From Talinum fruticosum (Eukaryota > Streptophyta > Magnoliopsida > Caryophyllales > Talinaceae), in contig JAITYX010000053.1 in assembly GCA_021018815.1 (NCBI GenBank), forward strand, positions 558,001 to 622,000: a stretch of 64,000 bases of DNA, written 5' to 3'. Both the position numbers and the translations under genes were made by a program. Every line of letters starts with the position of its first letter. The first letter of the stretch is position 1. Below the pieces are notes generated by a model. It was given only the letters and a program-made list of their open reading frames with translations, had not been told where the DNA came from and searched no databases. Positions 46,087-58,650 of the stretch are shown here, piece by piece.

Positions 46087-48133
46087 TTATAAGGAGCTCT
46101 TTGTAGGACAATTGTGGCTATCATAGTAAGTTTGTTGTCCACGTGCTTTACAAAGTCTCAACCTCTTTGCTTGTTGCTCTATTACTTTCTCTTTATTACC
46201 TTTAATGTGTTTGCCACTTCCTTTGGTGTTACATTGTTTAGGTGAGAGAATGTTTATTTGACTAGGAGCACTTGATCCAATAAATAACTCCAACTCACTT
46301 ATTTTGCTTTTACTTGTGTTACCACTTAACTTTTCACTTCTTTTAAGACATTATGAATTTCTTTGCCAACAAGGACAAACTTTTCAGGATTTCTTCCAGC
46401 AACTTGCATGCAATCTAAGAAGTCTAACCAAATTCTTAAAATTGGGCTGTCTTTGTTATCCTGTTTGAGAGTGCCCTTCTAGAAGGGTACCATCCACATG
46501 AAAAATTGGCTTCCTTATCACCTATTTTAGTCCATAAGTTCAAAATATAATATGATGGTAATTCAAGCAAAGACTTTCCCTTAAAAATACACAAAATGTG
46601 GCAATAAGAATACTTTCACATTCAAACATCTTGCATGAGCAATGATTGACATGGATGGAGGGGTCATATATAACTTGCCTTTTTATAGCCCCGTTGCGGC
46701 TATTGTCTACTATAATAATTAGTGACCCCTCCTCAACTAGTTCTTTGTCCTCAACCTCACAGTTCATACAAACATTCCGAATTCATCTTGAAACTTATAA
46801 AAACTAACCTGCATGCTCTAAATCTTTGGTGGTTTTCAATACGAGCATTAAAGTAGAGGTTTTATTATCCTCCCGCAATTGACCATGCCTTTCTAACTCC
46901 CCCACACTCTCAAATTACAACCAAAACTCAACCAAACTCAAATGTGGATTAGTGAAATTGCTAAAGAATCGATTCTCACTTTCAGATTTGGATGTAGTTC
47001 CCAATACTTCTCAAGAAAACAAATCCTTAAAACAAGCGGTATCCACCGTTCCCGAATGAGAAACAAATGAGACAGACCATCCATTATGATACAATCCAAA
47101 ATCTTAGATAACAATTTTCAACGTTTCTTTAAATTCTATTAGAGTCTCGGAGTTGTCTAATTAGCCCCAATTGAGCAAGCAAATCATTGGTACTATTCAA
47201 AGAACCGACCTTCTCTAATAATTTCCTCATGATACGCCAAATGTACAACCTATGAGTATTCGATGGAAATTTTGTTTCTATTGGGACTTTCATGGAAAGG
47301 TTTTGATCAGTAATGAGGCAAACATGCATATGACCCCCATTGCATCTAAAAATTTATCAAACAACCACATGAATGATTCTCGCTTTTTCATCCCCCAAAA
47401 ATGTAGTCCCAAATGTAACACATAACCTATGGTTATACAACCTAGTGAATGGAGCAAAGATCACTTTGTATCTATTTGTGTCATATGTTGTATTAAAAGA
47501 GACAACATCACCATATAGTGAATTATTTAGTCTTACAATACTATACGTCCAAACCACATGTTTAAGTGTACCATCAACATCCAACTCATATGCAAAATAA
47601 AATGATAAAAACATATGATGCTTCCTAGGAGTTGCAAGTAAATGTGTATAACCTTTATAAAATTTAAAAAGCACATATCATCCATCATCATTTCTTTTGA
47701 AACCAACCATTGAATTACAACCCTTCCCGGTCAACTTCACTTTCCTATTTGCGTTCACTTTGGCGTAAGCTCTTCTAAACCCTTATTTAAAGCAAACAAT
47801 GCACTTATACTATTGGAAACCTTCTTTATTTTTCTTAGATATCCATTTACGAATGCTAAAACCAACATAATGAGCATAAATTATATAAAATTTCTCACGT
47901 TCTTCCAAGTTGGCAAATTTTAATCTTTGTTTCGGTTTCAACTCCTCATCACAATTGGGTATCCACTCTTCGATAACATGCGTAGGACTTCTGCACTTTT
48001 GAAGTTTTTCATCTTGTTCAATAGGTGCTTCCCTTTTATAACCTAAGAAAGTAATAAATAAAAGATCATTAGATAAACTTATTCTTAATATTATTTCAAC
48101 TCGGGCAATAATCTTCTTCAAGGGTGGCAACAT
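46087..48133 (-). pseudogene. FAR1/FRS-type (Mutator transposase-derived) pseudogene, near full length
   Basis: Read leftward, all parts of the family appear in order. FAR1 DNA-binding domain: frame 48133-47810 (NLEEREKFYIIYAHYVGFS), continuing in broken frames to about 47650. MULE transposase: frame 47674-47357 (FAYELDVDGTLKHV, YGDVVSFNTTYDTNRYKVIF, FGTTFLGDEKA) and 47329-47129 (HVCLITDQNLSMK, LYIWRIMRKL). Later pieces lie at 47120-46800 in broken frames. SWIM zinc finger: 46767-46540 has HCSCKMFECE, but the second half lacks the usual CxH. C-terminal knuckle: 46293-46087 has RLCKARGQQTYYDSHNCP with one Cys replaced by Arg. Several frameshifts (near 47800, 47375, 47330) and stops. Whether it derives from a host FRS gene or from a mobile MULE is open; no TIRs were identified. 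Confidence 0.87.
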
Positions 48134-49239
48134 TATTGTAAAATGACATCAACACAAAACTGTAATAATTATTTCAAACACCATATATATAATTTTATAA
48201 ATGAGACAAGATGCTTACATGCAGCTTCGAACGTGACGAATCGAAGGGGAATTTTTTGGTTACAAGAGCAAATTTTCATTGTCTATCTCATAATTTTTCA
48301 TCAAATCCATACCCGGATCAATGGAAGAAACATGATCCATACTTCGATTGAGAGAGAAGAGAGAGAGAGAGATGACGACAGCGAGGTGGGCGGATGCCGG
48401 AGACAAGCGGACGACTCCGCGGCTGCCGAGAGACACGTAGGCGGTGAGCGGCTATCGGAGACAAGCTAGCGGCGGGCGACCGTCGAATGACCGAGAGTGA
48501 GAGAGAAGAGAGAAAGAAAAATGGAGAATTTGGGAATTGTTGATTACTCGCTATCGAACCCTCCCTCCTTATTTTTTTAATTATAAAAATGCCTTTTAAT
48601 TTAAGTTGTTAAATCAAGATTGAACTGCCAGGATTAACGAGTGCTTACCTAAAGGGTGGAGTGTATCTAAAGAGAGGTGCTTAATTTTTTTTTTAAATGT
48701 TAAGTAAAACGACTAACTGGTAGCCCATCTTATAAGGGTTCTACCTAAGTTGTCCTCTATTAAAATGGAGAGAAAGGAAGAAGGAATAAACAACCAAATT
48801 AAGAAAGAAGAATACCGAGACGAAACTTGGCCACCTAGTTAGTAGCCCGATTCCTTTCTCTAAACGTATGATGGATAAAAACCTAGTTGTATCTTTGAAG
48901 ATAACATCTTGTACCTTTAATGAGTGTCTAAATTTCCCATGACACTTGTATATGACCTTTAGTCGCTTTAATGACAAGATTATTATCCCTTTCTAAAATA
49001 ATTGAACGAAACCCCGCTTGTACTGCTCGCTCTCACTCCATTTCATAACGGACGCTTCGCAAGTAACACAAATGTTGGTCCCAAATTAGATGTCCTAACT
49101 TGAATAAATCATTCATCCTAACTTCTAATCACGAATCCTCCCGCCACCGATGATGACGACTTAGATCTATCAAAGTTGATTCTAATGTACCTCTTTGGTG
49201 GCTTGTACCAACCGACAAATTGAGTAGAAATAGTGGATA
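48134..49239. other. Upstream of FRS pseudogene: GA/GC-rich leader-like stretch, then AT-rich spacer
   Basis: 48350-48520 is GA- and GC-rich and could be the former 5' leader of the pseudogene on the minus strand. The rest shows nothing recognisable. Confidence 0.35.
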
Positions 49240-50414
49240 ATGGTGGATGAATAATTGAATATGGATTGATATGGTGATCCGATCCGCTTTTGGCCCTCTC
49301 GCTCGTCGTATTTCAAGGGTTTAGAAAGTATCGTCCTCGGGGATGGAATGTAATTACCCCTAAGGTTTTGATTGGATAAGGTTCAAAAATAAATTACTAA
49401 ATTAGCAAACAATTAATACTAAAACTAACAATCATACTACAACTACACTATCTAAGGGTACAACCAAACTTCTTCCTTAAGATATCACCCATTTCACAAT
49501 TATTCAAAACCTAATAACAATCGTAGATATCCACAACTAGAAAAGTAAATAACAACAATCCTAATAGCCACAACTAAGCAAAATGTAAAAAAGAGAGATT
49601 GCAATATCACTTCCATTTTCAATCTCAAGCAAATTTCTCCATTCAAAGGTGCTCATTTTGTGGGTCTAATATTGAAAAACTAAATAGAAAGGGGAAAAGA
49701 GAGAAATCAATGGCACTAATGCAACCAAAGTAGTGTTTAAGATTGCAAAAGTAAGGAAAATCCTCCAACCTAATCAAAGGTGAGTCTTTACTCACTTTTG
49801 CCCTCTCTCTCACCTAAAAAGGAGGATTTGGATTGAAATTTGGCAAGAATCAAAATAGAGCATCACTAAAATGCTTTCAAATAACATCAACTCAAATAAG
49901 ATTAACAAAAGGAATTAAATGGGAAGAGAAAAACTTAAACTTGTATTGATTCAAACTCAAAATAGCAAGAGAGCTTAGAGAGAAAAAGTGATGAAAAAAC
50001 CCTAAAAATCCTCAAAATGACGAGCTCTCTTTTCAGGGGTCGAAACAACGCATTTATACAGCCCAAAATCTAACATGGCATAGTCATGCCACTTGGCACA
50101 AACATGACCATGCCAACTCTCTAGTTTTCAGCTTAACAAAAGACACCCCGTGGCACGGTCAGCTTCGAGCACGGTCATGCCATGTTTTGGCACGAGCATG
50201 CCATGAACTCGCCGAGCTTTTTCTTCGCTTCCTCAAGCCGAAACCTCAAACCTTTGTTTGGCTCCTCAAATCTTTGATAGCTCTGAGTTTCTTTCTTCTT
50301 AACCTCTTAGCTAACAAAGCATACAAGCATATGTAAGCAATCCAAATTAGTCAAAATTGTGAGCTAAAACCTAGTGTTAGGAGTGCCAATATTGCTTCAG
50401 TACAAGCTCGAACA
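49240..50414 (-). repeat. 3' LTR of the 49-54 kb element
   Basis: It shares about 380 bp with the fragment at 10002-10391, including the LTR start. The left border is approximate; GAGGACGATAC lies on the minus strand near 49330. Confidence 0.6.
50051..50060 (-). promoter_or_regulatory. Possible TATA box of this LTR
   Basis: The minus strand reads TGTATAAATG, about 355 bp after the LTR start at 50414. Degenerate in the copy near 10027. Confidence 0.45.
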
Positions 50415-51367
50415 AATACCCCTATACTTAGATTTTTCTCATCCTCGAGTAAAACAAGAGGAAATCACCTTTTCATAGATGCAACGATTGCATTTAGCAC
50501 ATGCAACAAGCCCTTTAAACCCCTTGGTAGCCCATGTGGACGAGTGAGGTCTCGTGAGGGCTTGTAGAAGATATACCTACACAATCTTTGAAATAGTTTT
50601 GGAATTTTTTTAAAAACATGAGATATATAGAAAGTAAAGGGAAAGTATGTACACATCAATAGGATTTATCATACTTATAACTTAGTTATAAAGTTATATA
50701 CAAGCAAGATATGCAATCAAGACCCACATTGACCACAAATTCACCTACGGTTTCTCATTTTTCACCCCACACTTCACAATTGTAAGATATGTACACCTCG
50801 CTTAAGTGCAAAGTGTCATCAACATGGTCGTTAAACTCCCGATTCGAATCTTACGATCCTACAATTTTACGATCCAAAAACCCTCCATCAATCCAATTGC
50901 CATTAGAATCTTAAATGTATTAGAATCATACGATTCTAATTTAGTTCAAAAATATGTGGTAGGATCATTCTACGATCCTACGATCCGATCCACGATCCTA
51001 AATAAGTTTCATAAATTGCTCGACAAATAATTTTATTTGAAAATTTATAACAATAGTGTGCTTTTGAAAAACGTCTTTGACAAAGTATAGTTAAATTAGA
51101 TTTTTATAAATCTTTATAAATGTTTGCTATAATTTCTATTCATATAAAAAAAACTTACTTTTACAAACAAATATTAGAATCCTACAATCCTCGATTCGAT
51201 TCTACGATTCCGATTCTAACCAGCTCCGATCGATCCTAACTAGGATCCCAATTCTAACAACCTTGGTCATCAAGCCTCATGAATTCGGTTGCTAAAATCA
51301 ACAAAATTTCCATCTACTTACTTAAGTGACTTCCATGCTCAACTTTGTTTTTTAAATTTCTGAAATT

Positions 51368-51370
<3 letters not shown>

Positions 51371-51399
<29 letters not shown>
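51371..51399. repeat. (CA)n microsatellite
   Basis: About 14 uninterrupted CA units. Confidence 0.95.
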
Positions 51400-51400
<1 letters not shown>

Positions 51401-52476
51401 CTCAACTCCAAGTGCCCCTTTGTTCGGTTAGGTAGCACTTGCTTTTTTGAGGCCTTAAGACTCTAGAGGAAACATAAAGCAAGCACATAATTGGATCATC
51501 TTCCCTTTTGGGGTTTTATTAGTAACTTATGCATAACACTTATTTACAACCCAATGAGAGGTGCTAGAATCAAGCAAAAACAAGCACATATCCAAAGTCA
51601 ATTAAAGATATGGATATAGATAGTGAATATGAACAACGGTGCCAAATTTATTCACACTTTTTTTTAAGCATTACGAAACCACTAAGTAAACAAAGGTTTC
51701 TAGGCCAACCTAGCAACCCGAGTCCCTAAAGTGATGGTTTAGTGGACAAGGTAAGCACAAAATCAATCATGTAAGGTGAGGTTATTATCAAAAATCAAAA
51801 ACTACAATATATGTCAAGTGATCAATCATGCATATTTCACCTATGTACAACTAGTAACCAAATTATTAGGGGTCAAAATCCAATCAACATGACACAAAAC
51901 TCCCCAAAGCTAAGCAAACTACACCGGAAAAACAAAAATTTTGAGCACATGACTTCACTACCCCCACACAAAAATCACAAAATGTCCTCATTGGAGTAGG
52001 GAGAATCAATAATACAAGAAATAAACACATCACAAAAGTGGAAAAAGAAGGTAATAGCTTATGTATACCTTGGGGTGGAACGACGATGCATCTCCCTATT
52101 GTCATGAAATGCCAACACAACTTATATGTACACATGGCAAATAAACACAACCTTAAAGATGAAGCTATGTACACAAGGACTATATACAATATCACGCCAT
52201 AAACCCAAAAGTGACATATCACATCTCATCAAAAAGTCCTTCAGTTGACCAATAATGCCAATCCAAACCCACATTTCACCTCAAATGGCCAATAGTTACC
52301 AATCGTATTGAAAAACCCTTGGGGAAGGGCAAACAAAGCAGGGCAAGATAACGTAAATGACGCTGAATTAAATAACCCCCAATGAGCTTGTAGTTCCCTC
52401 CAATGACATACAAGATGAACCACACAAACAAGTACACAATGAGAAAGTTGGGTGGGGGAAAAATGCACTCACAAAC

Positions 52477-53894
52477 TCATCGGCTCCCTCGGAGCCGGAG
52501 CCGAGTGGGTTCCAATCCGGTGGAGTAAGCAAGCCTTCTTTGTTGCACGTGGTGATAATACATGGCTCGTAACATCTCCTCATTCCACCTCATTGCCTTA
52601 GATTGCATCCTCCGCTCTTTCATTGCAAGGAGATGATGCTCCTCATATTGATTCATGCACCCCTGAAGATCTTCGATATTCGCCTCAACCGACCGGAAAC
52701 AAGCTTGCACCCCCTCAATGTTTCCTCAAATGCGAGATGGTCGAGTGGAGGGAAGCAATATCAAGTTTCATGTCACCCGGAGCTTGAACCATTTAGTCTT
52801 GATAATGAAAAGGAAGGGCTTGAGATGAGCCACCGGCTTCAAATTGTGGGTGTTGCTCGGTTGGCTCACCCTCATCACCATCTCCCTCCTCTTCCTCCAT
52901 GGCTACATTTTCATCATGATCATCACCATCATCCTCAAATTTCTAATTGTTGAGATTGGTTAGAGTGGTGAAAAATAGGTAGGCCATTATGATTCATGCA
53001 GCACTTACTCCCTTAAGCAAGCAAAAATTTCATCCTAAGTAATGCTTTCATGTCCAACCTTTCTCCCAAAAATTCGGGCTCTAACTTTTCCACTTTGCTA
53101 CTCAAATTTATCCCCTACGTAATAGATGTAATCAAACCCCGTATCGCTATCACTTTCTTTGGATGCTTTGCAACATCTTCCAAATGACCGAGAATGAAGG
53201 CCCCGGTATCTATCTTAATTTGTTTCACCACCTCCTAAAGTAAAAATAACTCTGGGTTCCTAGCAACACCTTGGCTATCATGCCTCCCAAAGACCATATT
53301 AACCATTACACATTGGAGGTAGAAAAAGGTAATGTTGCGAATGTCGGTGACTTTTGCTTGCCTAGACTCAAGGGCAACCTAACGGGCCATTCCATCTCTA
53401 TCAAAATGCTGTTTTCGTCTACTACAAGTGATGCTATACCATATATCTCGGGGAAAAAAGTATCCTCTAAGCATGAAATACCCCTGGGTCAAACACGGAA
53501 TGTTGTTAAATTGCACCAAATTCAAATGAAAGTCCTGGTTAAATACATGAGAAAAGATATGTACTCGGCTCCCATTATACTCGTCCTTCCCAATCCACTT
53601 TGAAAGAGCTTAGAAACTCCATAATCAATTGATCAAAAATAGCATATTACTCAACAATCTACACATATCATCCCAAAGGCCCAAACCTACAAAGGTCTCT
53701 TGGTCTAAGTAACGACGCTCACAAACCAATTGAGTGATAAGATTATCAAACCTAGCCTTTTGCTCTTTATTAACACATTTTATTGATCTTGCACAAGTAA
53801 AAAGAACAAGAGCTTGGGCTTGAGCTTTACCTCGCTCCGCATCTGGACTGGAATCCTCTTGAGTTGGCCTAGCTCTTTTTTATTTGGGAGACAT
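52477..53894 (-). pseudogene. Broken retroelement ORF ('putative plant transposon protein' type)
   Basis: The likely start is the ATG at 53894 (MSPK, then a stop at codon 5). The sequence continues with RARPTQEDSSPDAERGKAQA, KARFDNLITQLVCERRYLDQ and, across frameshifts, SSFKVDWEG and HIFSHVFNQDFHLN. Around 52950-52800 it becomes acidic. Near 52710-52540 a helical, Gln/Glu-rich part (EANIEDLQGCMNQYEEHH) follows. The layout resembles the ORF that some plant gypsy elements encode in place of or besides gag, with a shared 'REFY/EFLSSFK' block. At least three lesions. Function in the element is unknown. Confidence 0.5.
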
Positions 53895-54759
53895 GATGGA
53901 AAAACTTGAACAGTGAATTTCTTGCACAATAAACCTCAAAACCTTCAAATCCTTTCAATTTGTGTGCAAAGAAAACACTTCCAAGTGAAATGCAAAGGTT
54001 CCTCTCACTTCCACCCTTAACTCAACAATGGTGAAATTAGGATGAGAGAAGAGAGAAAATGACAGTCAAAGGTGATAAATTTGTAGGTTTTATGGGTATA
54101 AATGGAGAATTTGTGAAGAAAATTAAGAAATTTGGGTGGGTGAGAGAGAGAGGTGAGAGAGAGAGAGAGAGAGAGATAGCGCTGGGATTTTGAAATGGAG
54201 ATGGATGAACAAAAGAAGAAGAAGGGTCGCCCGATTAAAAGTCCGCAAAATAGGGTGGCACGGTCATGACCATGTCACACCTCCATTTTTTGGCCAAAAT
54301 CGTGCCAACGGCTTGTATGGTTGTGCTAGTCTTAGCACGATCATACCTAGCTTTTGGGTTTTCTTTTTTCTTTTTTTCATCTTTTCATGCATTTTTTTCT
54401 CTTTTTTTTAAAAATAAAACTTTTGGCCAGATGCTTTGTGACAGGATTTCGACTTGCATAGGATTTCATATCCTGTATCCCAAAAGAGTACGCTCGGGAT
54501 TGGCTCGTGGAAAAACTTTTAGGGAGATGGGGCTTAAGTGCTTGACCCAAGGAAGACTGATCTTAGGAGAAAAGAAAAATGATATGCTCTTTTATTTCAA
54601 TGCACATAAAGGGATGCAAAACAAATGGAAAGGAATCTATGCCTTGATGTTATGCCTTAATCTGGGATGATTCTATGATTTGGCTAGTGCACAACCGAAA
54701 TGCATAGATGATTACTCCTAATAAAAGATGAATTTGTTTTGGCTTAATGAGAAATGAAA

Positions 54760-55250
54760 ATGCAAAGCGGACTCACCTAATCCGAGATGAATTTTTGTTT
54801 GGCTAATGCAAATGAAAGACTCTCTTAATTCAAGATGAATTTTAATTTGGCTAATGCAAAATGACATGCAAGATTGGACTCACCTAATTTGAGATGAAAT
54901 TTAAATTGGGATAATGCAAAATGAATGCAAATATAGACTCACCTATTTTGAGATGATTTTGACTTTGGCTAAATGCAAAAAGGAATTGCAAATATGGACT
55001 CACCTATTTTAAGATCAAATTGACTTTGGCTAAATGTAAAAGGAAATCCAAATATGGACTCAGCTATTTGAGATGCAGTTTAATTTGGGCTAATGTAAAT
55101 GAAATGTAATATTGGACTCACTTACTTTGAGATGATTTTGACTTTGGCTAAATGCAAAAAGAGGAATGCAAATATGGACTCACCTATTTTCAGATGATTT
55201 TTGTTTTGGTTAATGCAAATATGGAATAAATGGATTGACCTAAATGGGGA
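54760..55250. repeat. Tandem repeat in the Tat leader, ~60 bp unit, about seven to eight copies
   Basis: The block GGACTCACCTA followed by TTTGAGATG and TTTGGCTAA-TGCAAA recurs about every 55-105 bp (near 54769, 54873, 54934, 54990, 55060, 55114, 55174). Confidence 0.8.
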
Positions 55251-55830
55251 ATGTAATTTTGGACTTTTTGGCTAAAATGCACAAATTTGACCAACTAAAT
55301 GTTTTATTTTGATTTTAAATTTGCACCCATGCAAGGATTATTTAGCGCTCCTCACCTATCCCTAAAAGCTCACAAGCAAAAGATTAAATCTAAAAACACA
55401 CATACTCATCCAAGAATGCAAATGAAGGCAAGGTGACGTAATAGTCAAAGGATCTATGGTCAAGAGTTCAAGAGTTTGGATACATAGTGACACATAGTTC
55501 GAAATTGGTCCCCCATGGGTTGCACGGATAAGGATACCAACTAGAATTCTAGTGCCTCTCGGTGAACCAAAAGGTTTAGCCCAAGATGGCATGCTACGAG
55601 GGAGTAGGTACCGTTTCCTCGGGCAATCAAGCCTAGTTGGGCCCGCCTACAGGAACCAGTGGGAGCCTCTCTCCGGAAAGGGTAAGTAGGGGGTACAATA
55701 AAGTTTTCCTAGGGTCCAAAATAATATTTAAACTAGTTCAAAGGTTGCTAAATGCAGAATGTCTAATGCAAGGACATCAATAAAACCACGCTACTCAAAT
55801 TTTAAAGTTTCACCCTCTTAAGAAATGATT

Positions 55831-55850
55831 TATTCCCATTGAAGTCGCCA
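55831..55850 (-). other. Primer binding site of Tat fragment 1
   Basis: TGGCGACTTCAATGGGAATA on the minus strand. TGGCGACT is the Arg-tRNA-type primer site of Tat/Ogre elements (established knowledge). Confidence 0.65.
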
Positions 55851-56047
55851 CTCGTAGGAACCACAGACAAGCCGGGGCCCGCCGAGCTACCCCACTTGTG
55901 TCACGGCTCTTTTTTAAAAATTCATTTTGAAGATAGTTTTAGAAAATCGATTTTGATATATGGGGATGAACCTTTTATTAAGATTTTTGAATTTTATTAA
56001 ATTAAGTTAAAATGAATTAAATCATATTTTATTGGCAGTGTTATTAA
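55851..56047 (-). repeat. Short LTR remnant of Tat fragment 1
   Basis: Next to the primer site, the minus strand ends GTGGTTCCTACGAG. Only part of an LTR appears to remain before the next fragment begins. Confidence 0.4.
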
Positions 56048-56373
56048 TTATTTTATTTTAGTAATTATTGTTAGAATTCCGGAATCTTCTTTTCTAATTA
56101 AGGAATAAACGATATTAGGGTTATGATCCTGTCGTGAGGCTTTAGGCCGATTGGTGTGAAAACACCAATGTGGACCGAAGCCACCATCGCTGACCCACGA
56201 TGTTGGCCATAGCCTACATCGAGGGAAGGTGGGCGCCGGCCAGAGGTCGTAGCTGGTGAAACCAGCTTCGGTCTCTGCTCGGTGAAGGGATCCATAACCT
56301 GATATCATCTTTCTTGCAACCAGAAAATACCGAGATGCAATGCAATAAAAATAAAGCAAAATAGGAACCGCCA
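56048..56373 (-). pseudogene. Tat/Ogre-like fragment 2: primer site, leader and gag start
   Basis: The minus strand has TGGCGGTTCC at 56373-56364, after ACTAAG, then a leader, then an ATG at about 56295 opening MDPFTEQRPKLVSPATTSGR, a 65-codon frame that resembles a gypsy gag start. The sequence is interrupted near 56050. This primer site differs from fragment 1 at one of ten core positions. Confidence 0.5.
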
Positions 56374-57127
56374 CTTAGTTTTTAGGAAAGAAAAACCACC
56401 AAAAACAAAATTTGCTCTTCCAATCGTAATATGAGAAAACTAAGACTGAAAGAGGCTAAAAGATGACTCCATCGATCTTTGAACCGAGAATCGGATTCGG
56501 GGCGAGGGTATGAAATGTAGGGACAAACCCTTTCGTTCCCCCGTCCGAAGACGATTGTTACTAGTTCGAGTAGTGAATTAAAATTATGCAAAACAAACAA
56601 GCAAGTGACAACATGCGGAAAAGAACTAAAGCAACCAAAACATAACTAAGGAAAATGATAAAGGTGGAGAGTAAAGAAAGTGGTAAAGAAAGTAAAAGTG
56701 GAAAGAAAAGAAAAGCGAGAAATAAAAGAGATTACATCGGTTGGGGAGAAATTAAAAGCGATAACCTCGAATCCATCATACGGAAAGAAATAAAAGAAAG
56801 AATAAAATAAAATAGACCGTTATGAGGATTGAATCCGTGCTCTCGAGTTGTCCCACCTGCTAATCTGGATCTCGGATCCGGATCTCTTCATGCGACGTTG
56901 GTGAATTGAAAGCGGCTTTTTATGAGTTTTTATGGAGATAAGTAGGCAAATGTGTGATTGATGGAGTTTAGGGATCGAATGTATGAAGGATGATGGAAGT
57001 ACAAAAGGAATGTGCTAAAAAGGACCAAGAGATCGAATACGGATGAGAGCATTCGGTAACTCTTAGGCGAGTTTCAGCAACATGAGGCTAAGGTAGGAAG
57101 TCGTATGGGAATGAAAGCCAAGGCTCT

Positions 57128-57136
57128 CTATTTATA
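57128..57136 (-). promoter_or_regulatory. TATA box in the Tat-like LTR
   Basis: TATAAATAG followed by AGAGCC on the minus strand. Same motif as in the copia LTR, by convergence. Confidence 0.6.
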
Positions 57137-58333
57137 GGAGAGGACCTAGGTGACAAATGACCTAGCGTTTGCCTCTTATCAGCCGTCCAAATAGTTGAAA
57201 TAAAATTGAGCCATTCCTTAAAAGATAACACCAGATTAGAAGATGATAAAACGGTATAGAACCGGTTAAAAGAGAGGAGGGAGACGCCAGTCAACCGGAC
57301 CTTCCTAGGGTTTCCTATCCTAGTTGTGTCTCTAAGGACTCTACAAGCTGAAAACGCAGCGTTCCACCATGCTTCTAGAAGGCGGGTGCCGGCCACACGA
57401 CGTCGTTTAGGGGAAAGCTTCTAGCCTTATGTGGGTTGTCTCGTGAAGCTTAAAACGCAGCATTTTGATGCTCCCGATCATGAAATGTAATGATTGAACA
57501 TCGTTTTGAGTCATCAGCTCCTTGTCCGACTTGGACAAAAGTAGAATGCGGTATTCTTTACTTGGAATTTCCCGACACACATCATGGGACTCCACTATCT
57601 CTAAAAGGCTCATCCCGGCTCTTGGACGGTCCGAAAGGAAGAGGATTCGTGGACCGACCCAAGGCAAAAAGCTATTTAAGTGGTGTTGGGGGTTCTTTGT
57701 GGTTTACTAGCCTATGTTGCATTCATCGATCACGATCCGAAATCCAAATTCACAAACAAAAATCGGGATTATCATCATCGGGCCGACAAATAAAAAACAG
57801 AGAAAAAGACGACACTTTTTAGGTGTCTAAAGGTTGCCCCCACTTTGACCGAGTCCGAAAGACGAAGGTCAAAGTAAACACTAAAAGGTACTTACCTAGT
57901 ATCGGCGTTGTTTCGTAATCCGATTGAGTTGATGTTCTTAAATTAAATAACTTTTGATGGACCTGGACTTGACTAATCAAGTTTGAAGTCCGGGTTGTTG
58001 GTTCCTGAACTTGGTCGCTTAAAGACCCGAGTTCGGATTGGTGTGCTCAAACTTGACCATGTGCTTAGTCTAAAGCTTGGCGGGAGCCCGAACTTGACAC
58101 GGGTAGTAAAGTCCGAATTCCAACTAGGGGTGCCGAACTTGACCAGTGGGGATTTGGTTAAGGGTATCTTGACCTTGACCACTCGGGGAAGCTTGGTTGA
58201 AATTTTCTACACTAACAGTTTCATTAGTTAATAATCGAATGTAAATAATTTCAAGTGTTACTCGAAGATAATTTGTAATCAAATCATGTTTCAAATGTGG
58301 TTCCTTGATTTGGCTATGGAGTGGTCCTAAAGT

Positions 58334-58650
58334 CTTGGTGTAGTGTTTGAAACTTGACCGTCGTTGGCTCGGAAGCTCGACGGAGGGATTGATGTCTAAA
58401 CCCTAACCGCCGTTGGGCCTGAAACTTGACCGAGGTGTCCGAACCTTGACCACTGTTTTGCCTAAAGCTCCACCGAGGTGTAAGAACCTTGACCAATGTT
58501 GGGCCCGAAGCTCGACCGATTTATGTCTTAACCTTGACCGCTGTTGGGCCCGAAGCTCGACCGAGTTGTGTCCGAACCTTGACCGTTGTTGGGCCGAAGC
58601 TCAACTGAGTATCCGAACCTTGACCGCTGTAAGGTCCGAAGCTCAACTTC
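58334..58650. repeat. Minisatellite in the Tat-like LTR, ~50-58 bp unit
   Basis: The block CTTGACCGCTGTTGGGCC then GAAGCTCGACCGAG recurs about six times with changes. A looser continuation of the motif occurs at 57960-58190. Confidence 0.8.

Larger units (their letters stand above)
49240..54330 (-). mobile_element. Degenerate LTR element with one broken ORF (gypsy-like, LARD-like)
   Basis: An LTR at about 49240-50414 (minus strand start TGTTCGAGCTTG at 50414) is preceded on its internal side by a purine tract (AAGTATAGGGGTATT on the minus strand, 50415-50430). The internal region holds one ORF (52477-53894, minus) and much non-coding DNA. No RT, integrase or RNase H was found. The right end is cut near 54330-54430 by Tat-like sequence. 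The sequence near 54240-54360 repeats the CATGACCATG/GCACGATCAT motif of the LTR and may be a remnant of the other LTR. Lineage assignment is uncertain. Confidence 0.55.
54432..55850 (-). mobile_element. Tat/Ogre-like Ty3/gypsy fragment 1 (primer site and leader)
   Basis: On the minus strand the primer-site-like TGGCGACTTCAATGGGAATA (55850-55831) leads into a long leader containing GGCACTAGAATTCTAGTTGG and a tandem repeat, then the region shared with fragment 2. The piece 54432-54775 aligns with 60641-60988 (shared: GACTTGCATAGGATTTC, TATCCTGTATCCCAAAAG, CGCTCGGGATTGGCTC). It ends at about 54432, where the 49-54 kb element begins. No coding domain. Confidence 0.62.

Noticed and set aside
46087..48133. 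A working FAR1-related gene
   Set aside because: All domains are in order, but there are several frameshifts, stops and lost zinc ligands that introns cannot explain.
51884..52468. Two Cys-rich minus-strand frames downstream of the broken ORF
   Set aside because: No recognised Cys spacing. They lie in the non-coding internal part of the degenerate LTR element.
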